Source: CAYXVJ01 sp050309435 (GTDB lineage: Bacteria > Bacillota > Clostridia > Saccharofermentanales > Fastidiosipilaceae). Taken from it: a DNA stretch of 64,000 bases. Positions 9,072-17,648 of the stretch are shown piece after piece (within the stretch, counting starts at the first letter, position 1; every line of letters begins with the position of its first letter). The stretch spans positions 13,883 through 77,882 of the forward strand of contig JBNRMJ010000027.1 of NCBI GenBank assembly GCA_050309435.1, written 5' to 3'. Both the position numbers and the translations under genes were made by a program. Below the pieces are notes generated by a model. That model searched no databases. It was not told the DNA's origin and saw nothing but the letters and a program-made list of their open reading frames with translations.

Positions 9072-10880
9072 ATGAAAGAAAATTCCTTCAATAATGCCAA
9101 GGATCCGTCGGACGATAACAAACGCAAGATGGATCTTGATCATATATTCGACGAAGCTTATTTTGAGAGCGACGAAATCACAGCGGACGAGATTAAAAGC
9201 CCGGTAGCTGCTGCAACCATTCGACCAAAACGAATCCCTGCTCCGTCATCCTTTGACGAATATCCGGATGATATACGGCCTCTGCCAATAACCGCCGGAA
9301 GCGATATCGAATCGGATGTCGATGAATTGCTTGAAGACGATTTAGCAGTTGGGGACTCCAAAACGATTAAACCGGTAGCAGATGATTCGCTGGCAGAAGA
9401 CTCTAAAGCAGACAGCTTCGCTACAGGGGAAAGCGAAGCTGTCGATTCGCCAGATGGCGACAGCACGTCGGAAAACTCTTTTGCCGGTATTCGCAGACCG
9501 AAGATAGCGCCGTTCGAAAATAACGAAAACCCGCTGCGAACGGCCAGACCGCCGAAAGCTCAGATCGTGCGCCCGACCAATCGCATCAATCCGCTCTCGG
9601 GCGGAGAAATTCAAGCCAAAGACCGTGAAATCATCACGCCTTTGCCCCGCGTCGATGAAATCATGCCGAAACGTTCGCCGCAAGAATCTGCGGAAGGCGA
9701 AGCATCAGAAAAAAGTAATGCTCTTGGCGATACAAAAGCCATACGACCCGTAGCGAAGAAAATATCCACGCCGAAACCGAAAGCAGCGGCTCAGGCTAAA
9801 AAGCGCGAGAAAAGCGGACAAAAGAAAACCGTATCATTTCGCAAGTTTGTCAACAAACGCGCGGCCGGTGTGCTCCTCTTGATATCCGCCGTGGCGGAAA
9901 TCGTCTTGTTGATGAGCTGGATGGCGCTGCCCGACGGTATCTTCGGTCTGGCCAAAAGCGGCTTTTCCGGTCATGTTCTGGCAACCGCGCTGACGCAGCT
10001 CTTTTTGGTTTTACTGCCTTCGCTGCTGGTTGCAGCTCTCTTTAAACTGCCGGCCAAAGAAATCACCGGCGAAGGTAAAACAGCTTTCGCCACGGGTTTG
10101 CTGTCGTTTATCATCGGCATACCGGCGGGACTGCTCTTACACGCATTGAACAATATCCTGATCTACGCGCTGACAAGTCTTGATTTCCTCGTACCCGAAC
10201 CGACTCTGCCCGGACTCGTCATGCCGGACACTCCGGAGGCTCTGCCTTTATTGATCATCGTGACGGTACTGGCACCGGCAGTCTTCGAAGAATTCATGTT
10301 TCGGGGCATTCTCTTACCGGGACTTGCGAAGTCTTCTCATGCGGGGCTGTCAATTGCCATGTCGGCGTTTGCCTTTGCCTTGTTCCATGACAATCCGCTC
10401 TTCTGGCTCGCTCCTCTCGGCGCGGGTTTCATCCTGGGCCTTCTTCGCATGAAATCGGACAGTCTCTTCACCTCAATTCTGGCTCATATGTCGATGAATC
10501 TTTCGATCCTCTTCATTTCGCCTTTAATCCCGGCATTCACTTCCAGGCTCGTTTTGTCGCTGGGACGAAACAGCGCCGGTTATTTCTATGCGAATTTGAT
10601 TATCGCCATGATCATGGCCATGCTCCTGATCCCGCTCTTCATGCGCTTTAACTCCATGTCGGCTCCGCCGGTCGATCTCTTCGACGAAGAAGGTCAGATC
10701 GTCAGCCCGCCGCCGGCACGAAAACGCGTCTTTTTCATCAGCAAGGAGCATAAGCCCGGCGACTTCTTCTCCCGTCCCGGGGAAGAATCTCTATCCAATC
10801 CCGCTTTTGATATCTTCTACTGGATCGCCTGTCTGATCCTCCTGATCTATCTGCTCGGCGCTTACTTCATCAGACTGTAA
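9072..10880 (+). CDS. CPBP (CAAX/Abi) family membrane metalloprotease with long acidic cytosolic N-terminus
   Basis: 602 residues in two parts. Residues 1-260 are low-complexity, rich in Asp/Glu/Ser then Lys/Pro, and probably disordered. From about residue 262 several hydrophobic segments form the CPBP core, with EEFMFRG (Glu406, Glu407, Arg411) and the FALFHDN motif with His439; these are the metal and catalytic residues of the Rce1/CAAX protease fold. A last membrane segment (about 583-600) ends the protein. Bacterial CPBP proteins act in bacteriocin self-immunity, signalling proteolysis or prenyl-protein processing; no bacteriocin gene is adjacent, so the substrate is unknown. GGGAG lies 12 bases before the ATG. 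Families of this kind are usually 220-300 residues, so the N-terminal half is unusual. Confidence 0.85.
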   Translation: MKENSFNNAKDPSDDNKRKMDLDHIFDEAYFESDEITADEIKSPVAAATIRPKRIPAPSSFDEYPDDIRPLPITAGSDIESDVDELLEDDLAVGDSKTIKPVADDSLAEDSKADSFATGESEAVDSPDGDSTSENSFAGIRRPKIAPFENNENPLRTARPPKAQIVRPTNRINPLSGGEIQAKDREIITPLPRVDEIMPKRSPQESAEGEASEKSNALGDTKAIRPVAKKISTPKPKAAAQAKKREKSGQKKTVSFRKFVNKRAAGVLLLISAVAEIVLLMSWMALPDGIFGLAKSGFSGHVLATALTQLFLVLLPSLLVAALFKLPAKEITGEGKTAFATGLLSFIIGIPAGLLLHALNNILIYALTSLDFLVPEPTLPGLVMPDTPEALPLLIIVTVLAPAVFEEFMFRGILLPGLAKSSHAGLSIAMSAFAFALFHDNPLFWLAPLGAGFILGLLRMKSDSLFTSILAHMSMNLSILFISPLIPAFTSRLVLSLGRNSAGYFYANLIIAMIMAMLLIPLFMRFNSMSAPPVDLFDEEGQIVSPPPARKRVFFISKEHKPGDFFSRPGEESLSNPAFDIFYWIACLILLIYLLGAYFIRL

Positions 10881-10913
10881 ATGAAACTTCGGTAATCACT
10901 TCGTCAAATCCAC

Positions 10914-10945
10914 GAATAAAAAAACCTTGCCATCAGGCAAGGTCT
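10914..10945 (-). terminator. Terminator of mltG
   Basis: Minus-strand ACCTTGCC-TGAT-GGCAAGGT followed by TTTTTTT, just past the mltG stop. It also lies downstream of the convergent plus-strand protease gene, where the T-run is weaker. Confidence 0.88.
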
Positions 10946-10967
10946 TCTCTTATAGAAATAAATCTTG

Positions 10968-12209
10968 TTAACCTTCGATTTCGTTCTGGAGCGGTACGAG
11001 ATAGGTCTCGATGTTCTGCAGATGCTCTTCATAAGTCGTGGCAAAGGCGTTTGTTCCGTCGCCCTTCGCGGCAAAGTAGTAAATACCGCGGTTATCGACA
11101 TCCGGGTACAAGGCTGCCCGAATCGCCGTCTCGGAAGGAGAGCAAATCGGTCCCGGCGGAAGTCCGTTCGAGATATAGGTGTTGTAATAGCTGATCATCT
11201 GCAGGTCTTCGGCCTGAACGATAAAGATCGGCTCTTTTCCCTGCTTGATTCTCAGGTAATTAACCGTGGCACAGGACTGTAAGAGATCATTGTTGGCCAG
11301 GCGGTTATGGAAAACACGGGAGACCTTGGCCATATCGTCGTAGTTACCGCTTTCCATTTGGATAACGGAAGCCAGGGTGATGATCTGATCCATCGTCATG
11401 CCAAGCTCGGCGGCCCGCTCGTAATACTCTTCTTTGAGCTTAAGCTGCGTGTTGTTCAGAATCGTGCGCAGGATTTCTTCCACCGAGGTATTCAGGTCAA
11501 AAAGATATGTATCGGGGAAAAGATAGCCCTGAAGCAGCCATTCGCGCTCCTGAAGCTTCTCGTCTGTCTCCAGAAGAGCCGAGTTCATGTTCGGTATGGC
11601 CTGGATAAAGTCATAATCCGAGAACTGTGTCGGATGCGCAACCATGGCATCCATCTCTTCTTCGTCGAATATGATATCGGCGTCTAAAAGTCGTTTCTTG
11701 AAGTTCTCGTAGGTGAGGTCTTCCGGGAAACGAACGGATACCGTCGCCGGATTCATCGTCAGCATATACATGATCTCGTCATAGGTCATGTCCTTCGTGA
11801 CGAAGTGGGTACCTGAACGATAGAGTCCGTCAAAACCGTTGAACTTCGACAAAATCGTGAATAAAGCAGGATTGTCGATTACACCCAGATCCTCCAGACG
11901 ATCCGCGATATCGGAAGGCGTATCGCCGAGTTTGATGTAAACCATGACAGCTCCCGGCGTCTCTGCCGTTACCAGAATCGACTGCGGGTCTGGTTCGGGG
12001 TTCTCGAGGTCCTCGGGCGAAACGACAGCGGGATCCGGCGTAGGTGTCGGATTTAACTTCGCTTCGATCGCCGCGTCATATTTCGCGAAGCGCTCGTTTT
12101 GATTGAGAATATATTGATAACCAATGATTAACCCGCCGCCCAGCGCCGTAAAAATTACGACGATGACGACGAGAATCGTTAAGGCTCGTGCTAATTTAGG
12201 TGATAGCAT
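10968..12209 (-). CDS. mltG: Endolytic murein transglycosylase (YceG-like)
   Basis: Membrane-anchored lytic transglycosylase that cuts nascent glycan strands and so limits their length. In the 413-residue protein one membrane segment (about 8-30) is followed by a Thr/Pro/Asp linker, a LysM-like region (about 80-130) and the YceG catalytic domain. The latter shows LASVIQMESG, FHNRL, YNTYISNGLPPGPI and a YYFAAKGDG ending. The usual SIVEKE block reads SVIQMES, so its first Glu is Gln while the second Glu is kept; the second is probably the catalytic one. AGGAGACAGAG precedes the ATG. It lies 110 bases after typA and has its own likely promoter. Confidence 0.93.
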   Translation of the reverse strand: MLSPKLARALTILVVIVVIFTALGGGLIIGYQYILNQNERFAKYDAAIEAKLNPTPTPDPAVVSPEDLENPEPDPQSILVTAETPGAVMVYIKLGDTPSDIADRLEDLGVIDNPALFTILSKFNGFDGLYRSGTHFVTKDMTYDEIMYMLTMNPATVSVRFPEDLTYENFKKRLLDADIIFDEEEMDAMVAHPTQFSDYDFIQAIPNMNSALLETDEKLQEREWLLQGYLFPDTYLFDLNTSVEEILRTILNNTQLKLKEEYYERAAELGMTMDQIITLASVIQMESGNYDDMAKVSRVFHNRLANNDLLQSCATVNYLRIKQGKEPIFIVQAEDLQMISYYNTYISNGLPPGPICSPSETAIRAALYPDVDNRGIYYFAAKGDGTNAFATTYEEHLQNIETYLVPLQNEIEG

Positions 12210-12280
12210 CTCTGTCTCCTGTTGCCTCGTGATGGGACGGACAAGCCGGGTAAGCTGATCCGAATCCTCATATTATTGTC

Positions 12281-12289
12281 ATTATAACA
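12281..12289 (-). promoter_or_regulatory. Extended -10 promoter for mltG
   Basis: Minus-strand TG-T-TATAAT, 72 bases upstream of mltG and just past the typA stop. The -10 is perfect with a TGn extension; no clear -35. Confidence 0.55.
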
Positions 12290-12318
12290 CGGACAAGGCG
12301 GGATGATTTGATCACGGA

Positions 12319-14199
12319 TCAGGCGTTTTTCGAACGCTGTTTGGCACGCATTTCGTTGTTCAGAATTTTCTTTCTCAAACGAATGCTCGTCGGCGTTACT
12401 TCCACCAGCTCGTCGTTATCGACAAACTCCAGGAACTGCTCCAGCGAGAAGCGCAGCGGCGGTACGAGACGAAGAGCCTCGTCAGCACCGGAAGCGCGCA
12501 TGTTCGTGACATGCTTTTTCTTACAGACGTTGACCGTAATATCCTCGTTCTTGGGGCTGCGACCGACAATCATGCCTTCGTAAACTTCCGAACCCGGACC
12601 AATGAACAGCTCGCCTCGGTTCTGAGCGTTATGCAGACCATAAGTAATCGCCGTACCGCGTTCGTATGCGATCAAAACACCGTGATTGCGCGTCTCGATC
12701 TCGCCTTTCCAGGGTTCGAAACCGGCGATGACGCTGTTCATGATACCGTTACCTTTCGTATCGGTCAGGAATTCGGAACGATAGCCGATCAGACCTCGCG
12801 AAGGAATCTTGAACTCGAGACGGGTGTAACCCTTATCCGGAGGCATCATATTAACCATCTCCGCTTTACGGGCACCCAGCTTTTCGATAACGGCACCAAC
12901 ATACTCTTCGGGCACGTCGATGATCAGCTGCTCAACGGGCTCGCTTTGAACTCCGTCGATTTCCTTGACGATAACGGTCGGTTTGGAAACCTGGAACTCG
13001 TAGCCTTCGCGACGCATGTTCTCGATCAAAATGGACAGGTGAAGCTCTCCTCTGCCCTTTACGATATAGCTGTCCGGAGAATCGGTTTCTTCCAGACGCA
13101 TCGCGACATTCGTTTCCATTTCCTTAAAGAGACGGGCACGAAGATGTCTCGAGGTAACATACTTGCCTTCCAATCCGGCAAAGGGCGAGTTGTTGACCGA
13201 GAAAGTCATCGAAATGGTCGGTTCGTCGATATTGATAAAAGGCAGGGGCTCGACTGCATCCAGCGAGCAAACCGTGTCGCCGATGTTGATGTCGCTGATA
13301 CCCGCGATACAAACGATCTCGCCGACCGAAGCCTGCTCGATTTCGACCCTGGCCAGACCTTCGTGACGCATGAGCTTCGTGACCTTGTACTGCTGTCTCG
13401 AGTTATCGTCGAAACCGGCCACGATGACCTGCTGGCTCTGGCGGATCTGACCGCGAACGATGCGACCGACCGCGATACGGCCGACGTAAGGATCCACATC
13501 GATATTGGAAACCAGAATCTGAAGACCGCCTTCCGGATTGCCAACCGGCGCGGGGATGCTGTCGATAATCGTCTGGAAGAGAGGCTCGATATCCGAAGCC
13601 TCTCCCGACAAGGCAGTGTTCAGATCGAGCGAAGCATAACCGTTTCTGGCCGAAGCATAGACGACGGGGAATTCGAGCTGATCGTCATCGGCGCCCAGTT
13701 CCATGAAGAGTTCGAAAACCATGTCTTCGACTTCGCGCGGTCGGGCATCGGGACGGTCGACCTTATTGATGACAACGATCGGTACCAGGCGCATTTCCAG
13801 CGCTTTTCTGAGAACGAAGCGTGTTTGGGGCATCGGTCCGTCATAGGCATCGACAACCAGAAGTACGCCGTCGACCATCTTCAAAACACGCTCGACTTCT
13901 CCGCCGAAGTCGGCATGGCCTGGCGTATCCACGATGTTGATGCGGTGGCCGTTATGTAAAACAGCCGTATTTTTCGCCAAAATGGTAATGCCGCGCTCGC
14001 GCTCGATATCGTTCGAGTCCATGACACGTACATCAACCTGCTCGTTCGTGCGGAAGGTACCCGACTGCTGCAGCATCGCGTCGACCAGCGTCGTTTTACC
14101 ATGATCGACGTGTGCGATGATGGCGACGTTTCTTAAATCCTTGATGATGACGTCGGAATTCATATTCTTCTTATTTTCGTTCTCGCTAGCTTCGCTCAT
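12319..14199 (-). CDS. typA: Ribosome-associated GTPase TypA/BipA
   Basis: Translational GTPase related to EF-G that binds the ribosome and affects late 50S assembly and stress growth. The 626-residue protein has G1 AHVDHGKTTLVD, the switch region RERGITI, G3 DTPGHADFGGE and G4 NKVDRPDARP, then EF-G-like domains and the BipA C-terminal region with GRGELHLSILIENMRREGYE. Length fits the family (about 610). AAGGAAA lies 7 bases before the ATG. It starts 10 bases after der, whose stop codon overlaps its ribosome site, so the two are translationally coupled. Confidence 0.96.
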   Translation of the reverse strand: MSEASENENKKNMNSDVIIKDLRNVAIIAHVDHGKTTLVDAMLQQSGTFRTNEQVDVRVMDSNDIERERGITILAKNTAVLHNGHRINIVDTPGHADFGGEVERVLKMVDGVLLVVDAYDGPMPQTRFVLRKALEMRLVPIVVINKVDRPDARPREVEDMVFELFMELGADDDQLEFPVVYASARNGYASLDLNTALSGEASDIEPLFQTIIDSIPAPVGNPEGGLQILVSNIDVDPYVGRIAVGRIVRGQIRQSQQVIVAGFDDNSRQQYKVTKLMRHEGLARVEIEQASVGEIVCIAGISDINIGDTVCSLDAVEPLPFINIDEPTISMTFSVNNSPFAGLEGKYVTSRHLRARLFKEMETNVAMRLEETDSPDSYIVKGRGELHLSILIENMRREGYEFQVSKPTVIVKEIDGVQSEPVEQLIIDVPEEYVGAVIEKLGARKAEMVNMMPPDKGYTRLEFKIPSRGLIGYRSEFLTDTKGNGIMNSVIAGFEPWKGEIETRNHGVLIAYERGTAITYGLHNAQNRGELFIGPGSEVYEGMIVGRSPKNEDITVNVCKKKHVTNMRASGADEALRLVPPLRFSLEQFLEFVDNDELVEVTPTSIRLRKKILNNEMRAKQRSKNA

Positions 14200-14209
14200 T
14201 CACGTTTCC

Positions 14210-15544
14210 TTATAATTTCTCGTTCTTTTCCTTGTTTCGGAATGTTAAACGGATGGGCGTGCCTTCGAATCCGAAAGCACGTCGAATTTCATTTTCCAAA
14301 TACCGGTCATAGCTGAAATGGATCAATTCCGTACTGTTGACGAAAAGGACGAATTCCGGCGGTTGCACGGCAACTTGAGTCGCATAACTGATTTTCAGGC
14401 GTTTGCCCTTATATTGAGGTGCGGGATGCATCGCCGTAACTTCACCGATCAGGTCATTCAGGACACCGGTTCGGATTCGCTTGGTCGCTTCCCTGTAAGC
14501 AGATTGAATCATAGGTAAAATACGATCCGTGCGCTGACCGTTCAGGGCCGAAATAAAGATCACAGGCGCATAGGTCATGAAAATCAGCTTCTCGCGAACC
14601 ATACGGGTGTAATTGGCCATGGTGTTGGTATCTTTGTCTTCGATCAGATCCCACTTGTTGATAACAATAATGACTGCTTTTCCGTTACGATGAGCCAAAC
14701 CGGCTATCTTCGTGTCCTGTTCCGTAATGCCGTCGACCGCATCGACCATCAGCAGGCAGACATCCGCACGCTCGATTGCGGCGATGGCCCGAATGATGCT
14801 GTAGCGTTCGATTGCATCACTGATTTTACTCTTTCTGCGCATACCTGCCGTATCAACGAAGATATATCGCTGATCATCGGCGACGATCGTTGTATTGATC
14901 GGATCTCTCGTGGTACCGGCGACCGGCGAAACGATAGCTCTCTCCTCGCCTGAAATGCGGTTCAGAAGGGATGACTTACCTGCGTTCGGCTTACCGACGA
15001 TGGCGACATGAATCGCAGCCTCGTCTTCTTCGCTTTCTGTTTTATCGGGCAGCACTTCGACCACACGATCCAGAAGATCACCCATACCCAGACCGTGGAC
15101 GGCCGATACGGGATGAATTTCGTCAAAGCCCAGGGTATAGAATTCGTAGATATCAGCCGGCGGTTCGCCGGGATTGTCCACCTTGTTGACGACCAGAAGA
15201 ACCGGCTTGCCGGATTTTCTCAGCATGGTGGAAATATCGAGGTCGGAGGCATGAAGGCCGACCTTCATATCAACGACAAAAAGAATCGCATCACAGGTAT
15301 CGATCGCGACTTCGGCTTGCACACGCATATTTCGAAGCATATCGTCCGGACTTTCCGGTTCGATACCGCCGGTATCGATCATCGTAATACGGTGATTCAG
15401 CCACTCGATGTCGGTATATACCCGGTCGCGGGTAACGCCCGGCGTATCATCAATGATAGAAATACGCCGTCCCGCCAAATAGTTGAAAAAGGTCGATTTA
15501 CCAACATTTGGACGCCCGACTATAGCGACTAGTGCATGATTCAT
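14210..15544 (-). CDS. der: Ribosome biogenesis GTPase Der (EngA)
   Basis: Essential GTPase with two G domains in tandem, needed to mature the 50S subunit. In the 444-residue protein, domain 1 starts at residue 9 with GRPNVGKST and has VTRDR and DTGG; domain 2 has GKPNAGKSS, DTAGM and NKWD. A KH-like C-terminal domain follows. AGGAGC precedes the ATG. It lies downstream of the rpmF terminator and upstream of typA; no separate promoter is obvious, so it may be expressed by readthrough. Confidence 0.97.
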   Translation of the reverse strand: MNHALVAIVGRPNVGKSTFFNYLAGRRISIIDDTPGVTRDRVYTDIEWLNHRITMIDTGGIEPESPDDMLRNMRVQAEVAIDTCDAILFVVDMKVGLHASDLDISTMLRKSGKPVLLVVNKVDNPGEPPADIYEFYTLGFDEIHPVSAVHGLGMGDLLDRVVEVLPDKTESEEDEAAIHVAIVGKPNAGKSSLLNRISGEERAIVSPVAGTTRDPINTTIVADDQRYIFVDTAGMRRKSKISDAIERYSIIRAIAAIERADVCLLMVDAVDGITEQDTKIAGLAHRNGKAVIIVINKWDLIEDKDTNTMANYTRMVREKLIFMTYAPVIFISALNGQRTDRILPMIQSAYREATKRIRTGVLNDLIGEVTAMHPAPQYKGKRLKISYATQVAVQPPEFVLFVNSTELIHFSYDRYLENEIRRAFGFEGTPIRLTFRNKEKNEKL

Positions 15545-15581
15545 TGTCTTGTTGCTCCTAACGCATCAATATTTCCACATT

Positions 15582-15617
15582 TCAAAAAGCAGCGAGTTAT
15601 TATTCACCCGCTGCTTT
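15582..15617 (-). terminator. Terminator of rpmF
   Basis: Minus-strand AAAGCAGCG and CGCTGCTTT pair perfectly (9 bp) across a 14-base loop, followed by TTTTTGAA. Confidence 0.8.
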
Positions 15618-15645
15618 CAAATAATCAAATTCGCACGGAAACGAT

Positions 15646-15831
15646 TTACTTCGCTTCCTCTACGCTGATAACCTGACGCCCGTCATAAGATCCGCAACTT
15701 TTACAAACCTTATGGGACTGCATCAGCTGGTGACACCGAGGACACTCAACAAGAGTCGGGCCATCGAGCTTCCAGTTATTGCGATGACGGCGCGAACGCG
15801 CTTTCGACCATCTGCTTTTTGGTTCTGCCAT
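15646..15831 (-). CDS. rpmF: 50S ribosomal protein L32
   Basis: 61-residue zinc-ribbon ribosomal protein. It starts MAEPKSRWSKARSRRHR, the basic L32 N-terminus, and has two cysteine pairs, CPRC and CKSC, so this is the zinc-binding form. A GGAGG site precedes the ATG. It directly follows the yceD-like gene, a pairing conserved across bacteria. Confidence 0.97.
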   Translation of the reverse strand: MAEPKSRWSKARSRRHRNNWKLDGPTLVECPRCHQLMQSHKVCKSCGSYDGRQVISVEEAK

Positions 15832-15869
15832 AATACACCTCCATCATCCTGTAGTGCCGGAGACAGCCC

Positions 15870-16475
15870 TTACAGTAATTTTTTCAAATCGGCGAATGGA
15901 GAATTATTATCCCCGTCTGCCTCGTCTTGACAGCCGCAGCTGCCCTCGTTCAAGTTCTGACCGCAGTTAGCGCAGAGTCCCTTACAATCTTCGCGACAGA
16001 GTATCTGATTTGGCATCGCCATTATCATCAACTGACCGATCGCTTCTCGCAGATCAAGCATATGACCCCGATATGTAAAATACTCGTCTTCTTCCAGGTC
16101 TTCGATCGCATCCTGGTCGATATCATAGTTATATGAATCGACATCTACCCGTCTGCGTGTTTGAGCATCCATCTTCGTAATATATTCCTGAGAAGAGGGT
16201 TTCCGTTCGGAAACAAACTGCTCATCGATATCTACTTCCAGTTTATCCGCTATATCCGCCAAACAACGATCGCACAGTGCATGATACGGCACGGTTAAGT
16301 GCGCGTCAAGTCTGAATGTGCCATGTTCGATATGATACAGATGACCGGTTAGAAGAAGTCTTCCCTCGAAGCGGGTTTGTGGATTCACACTTTCAAAGCC
16401 AGTCGCATCGGCTTCCCATGAAATCGGAAGAACGGCTCCCGGCTCATGTCGAATGTTGCTGACATCAATTTTCAT
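15870..16475 (-). CDS. yceD: YceD family protein (DUF177)
   Basis: 201-residue DUF177 protein, the family nearly always encoded just before rpmF and linked to 23S rRNA and ribosome biogenesis. It has an N-terminal beta-rich part with a CDRC pair and a C-terminal cysteine cluster (CREDCKGLCANCG) that may bind zinc. The acidic middle is family-like. GGAGG lies 6 bases before the ATG. The gap to rpmF is 38 bases, so the two are one transcript. Confidence 0.9.
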   Translation of the reverse strand: MKIDVSNIRHEPGAVLPISWEADATGFESVNPQTRFEGRLLLTGHLYHIEHGTFRLDAHLTVPYHALCDRCLADIADKLEVDIDEQFVSERKPSSQEYITKMDAQTRRRVDVDSYNYDIDQDAIEDLEEDEYFTYRGHMLDLREAIGQLMIMAMPNQILCREDCKGLCANCGQNLNEGSCGCQDEADGDNNSPFADLKKLL

Positions 16476-16501
16476 CGCGTACCTCCACAGACACGTTCGA
16501 T

Positions 16502-16530
16502 ATTATGAGGGATTTCGATCAATAAGTCAA
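16502..16530 (-). promoter_or_regulatory. Promoter of the yceD-rpmF unit
   Basis: Minus-strand TTGACT (16530-16525), 17 bases, CATAAT (16507-16502), ending 27 bases upstream of the yceD start. Confidence 0.65.
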
Positions 16531-16628
16531 GTAACAGAATGACCAAGTCCGTAAAGATACAGCCTCTGTTTATTGACCAAGACAACATCCCGGGCTCCCG
16601 CTTTCTGTTACGGGAAAAGTCAATATTT

Positions 16629-17648
16629 TTAAGGTTTCGTGCCGCTTTCGACCGGCTCCGTCTCCGAAGTTTCTGTCGCGGATTCGACCAGAGCTTCGTA
16701 GATCCGAAGTTTCCACTGAAGTCTCAGACTGTCGGGAAATACTTCAAGATCGATTTTAACCTGATCCAGCGCTTCGTCAAGCTTATTTTGGGCCTCCAGA
16801 GTCTCAAGTTTTTCGAGTAAATCTTCTTCGTACTGGAATTCGATCTGATCTTTCAAGGCACTGACTTCAACGTCTTTGGCGACATCGGGCGAGGCCAGAC
16901 GAATCGCATCCAATGCAGGTCCCCAGGCATCTTGAGAGCGCAGGTTGTTTACATTCTGAAGCAGAGCCGTTCGTTCCTGCGTAAAACTAAGATTCTTGAT
17001 ACGTGTCAAACTGACGGCCAGATCAGTGTCGCCCGGCAGTACTTCGATCGCTTCTGCGAGAAGTGATTCGGCGGCCTCCAGACTGCCTTTGGCTTCCAGA
17101 GATTCAACCCGTCCCGCGATGTCCTGCTTGTAGCTTTGGCGAATGCTTGCAAAGAGCTGGCGCATTTCGGCTGTCGATGTCGAAAACGGTCTGGCTTCGT
17201 CCATCAATCTCAGCGCTTCCTGCCAGTTACTGTTCTTGGCCGCGCGTTCTGCTTCATCGATGATTTGTCCCGCTTCCTCTTCCGAGATAAGTCTCTGTGC
17301 GGCGGCTTGCACGAGACGCCCGTCGCTGCTGATATCCAGGCTGGCCATAAGGTTTAGTTTTTCTGTATATGCATCAAGCGCGAGGCTGCCCTCGGTAACC
17401 CGAGTCTGCAGAGAGAGTAAGTGAACGGCCAGGCTTCGTTCCAGCGCTTTTCTCCCGTCTTCTGAATCCAGCAGATTATCGCTGATAGCGGCTGCAGCAG
17501 CATAATTCTCTTCTTTCAGATAGGTGTTATACTGCTCGATTTTGGAGCGCTTGCCACAGGCTGCCAGAAGCAAGATGGGCAGGATCATGGCGAGGCCAAG
17601 CGAAATACTTCTGATCAATTTTTTGTTAACTAAGCGATTAATTGCCAC
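16629..17648 (-). CDS. Uncharacterised lipoprotein with tetratricopeptide-like helical repeats
   Basis: I do not recognise a named family. The protein (339 residues from the GTG at 17648) has a lipoprotein signal: basic N-terminus, hydrophobic LGLAMILPILLL and lipobox LLAAC. The rest is almost all alpha-helical, with repeated Glu/Ala/Leu-rich segments such as NWQEALRLMDEA, ESLLAEAIEVLPGD and DEALDQVKIDLEVFPDS that read like degenerate TPR units. The start is uncertain: there is no ATG before the signal. AAGGAGG is 2 bases before the GTG and 8 bases before an ATT codon at 17642; the frame is also open back to 17723 inside the upstream gene. It overlaps the end of the 911-residue gene, so the two are coupled and probably act together at the cell surface. 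Confidence 0.75.
   Translation of the reverse strand: MAINRLVNKKLIRSISLGLAMILPILLLAACGKRSKIEQYNTYLKEENYAAAAAISDNLLDSEDGRKALERSLAVHLLSLQTRVTEGSLALDAYTEKLNLMASLDISSDGRLVQAAAQRLISEEEAGQIIDEAERAAKNSNWQEALRLMDEARPFSTSTAEMRQLFASIRQSYKQDIAGRVESLEAKGSLEAAESLLAEAIEVLPGDTDLAVSLTRIKNLSFTQERTALLQNVNNLRSQDAWGPALDAIRLASPDVAKDVEVSALKDQIEFQYEEDLLEKLETLEAQNKLDEALDQVKIDLEVFPDSLRLQWKLRIYEALVESATETSETEPVESGTKP

Noticed and set aside
10968..12209. Loss of the catalytic glutamate in MltG
   Set aside because: The first Glu of the usual SIVEKE block is Gln, but the second is kept and is probably the catalytic one, so inactivity is not supported.
12511..13959. Long plus-strand open frame (482 codons) opposite typA
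   Set aside because: Its composition mirrors typA codon use on the other strand; typA is fully supported by motifs, so this is a shadow.
16560..16620. Terminator for the TPR lipoprotein gene from TCCCG/CGGGA repeats
   Set aside because: The stem is only about 5 bp and is not followed by a T-run on the minus strand.
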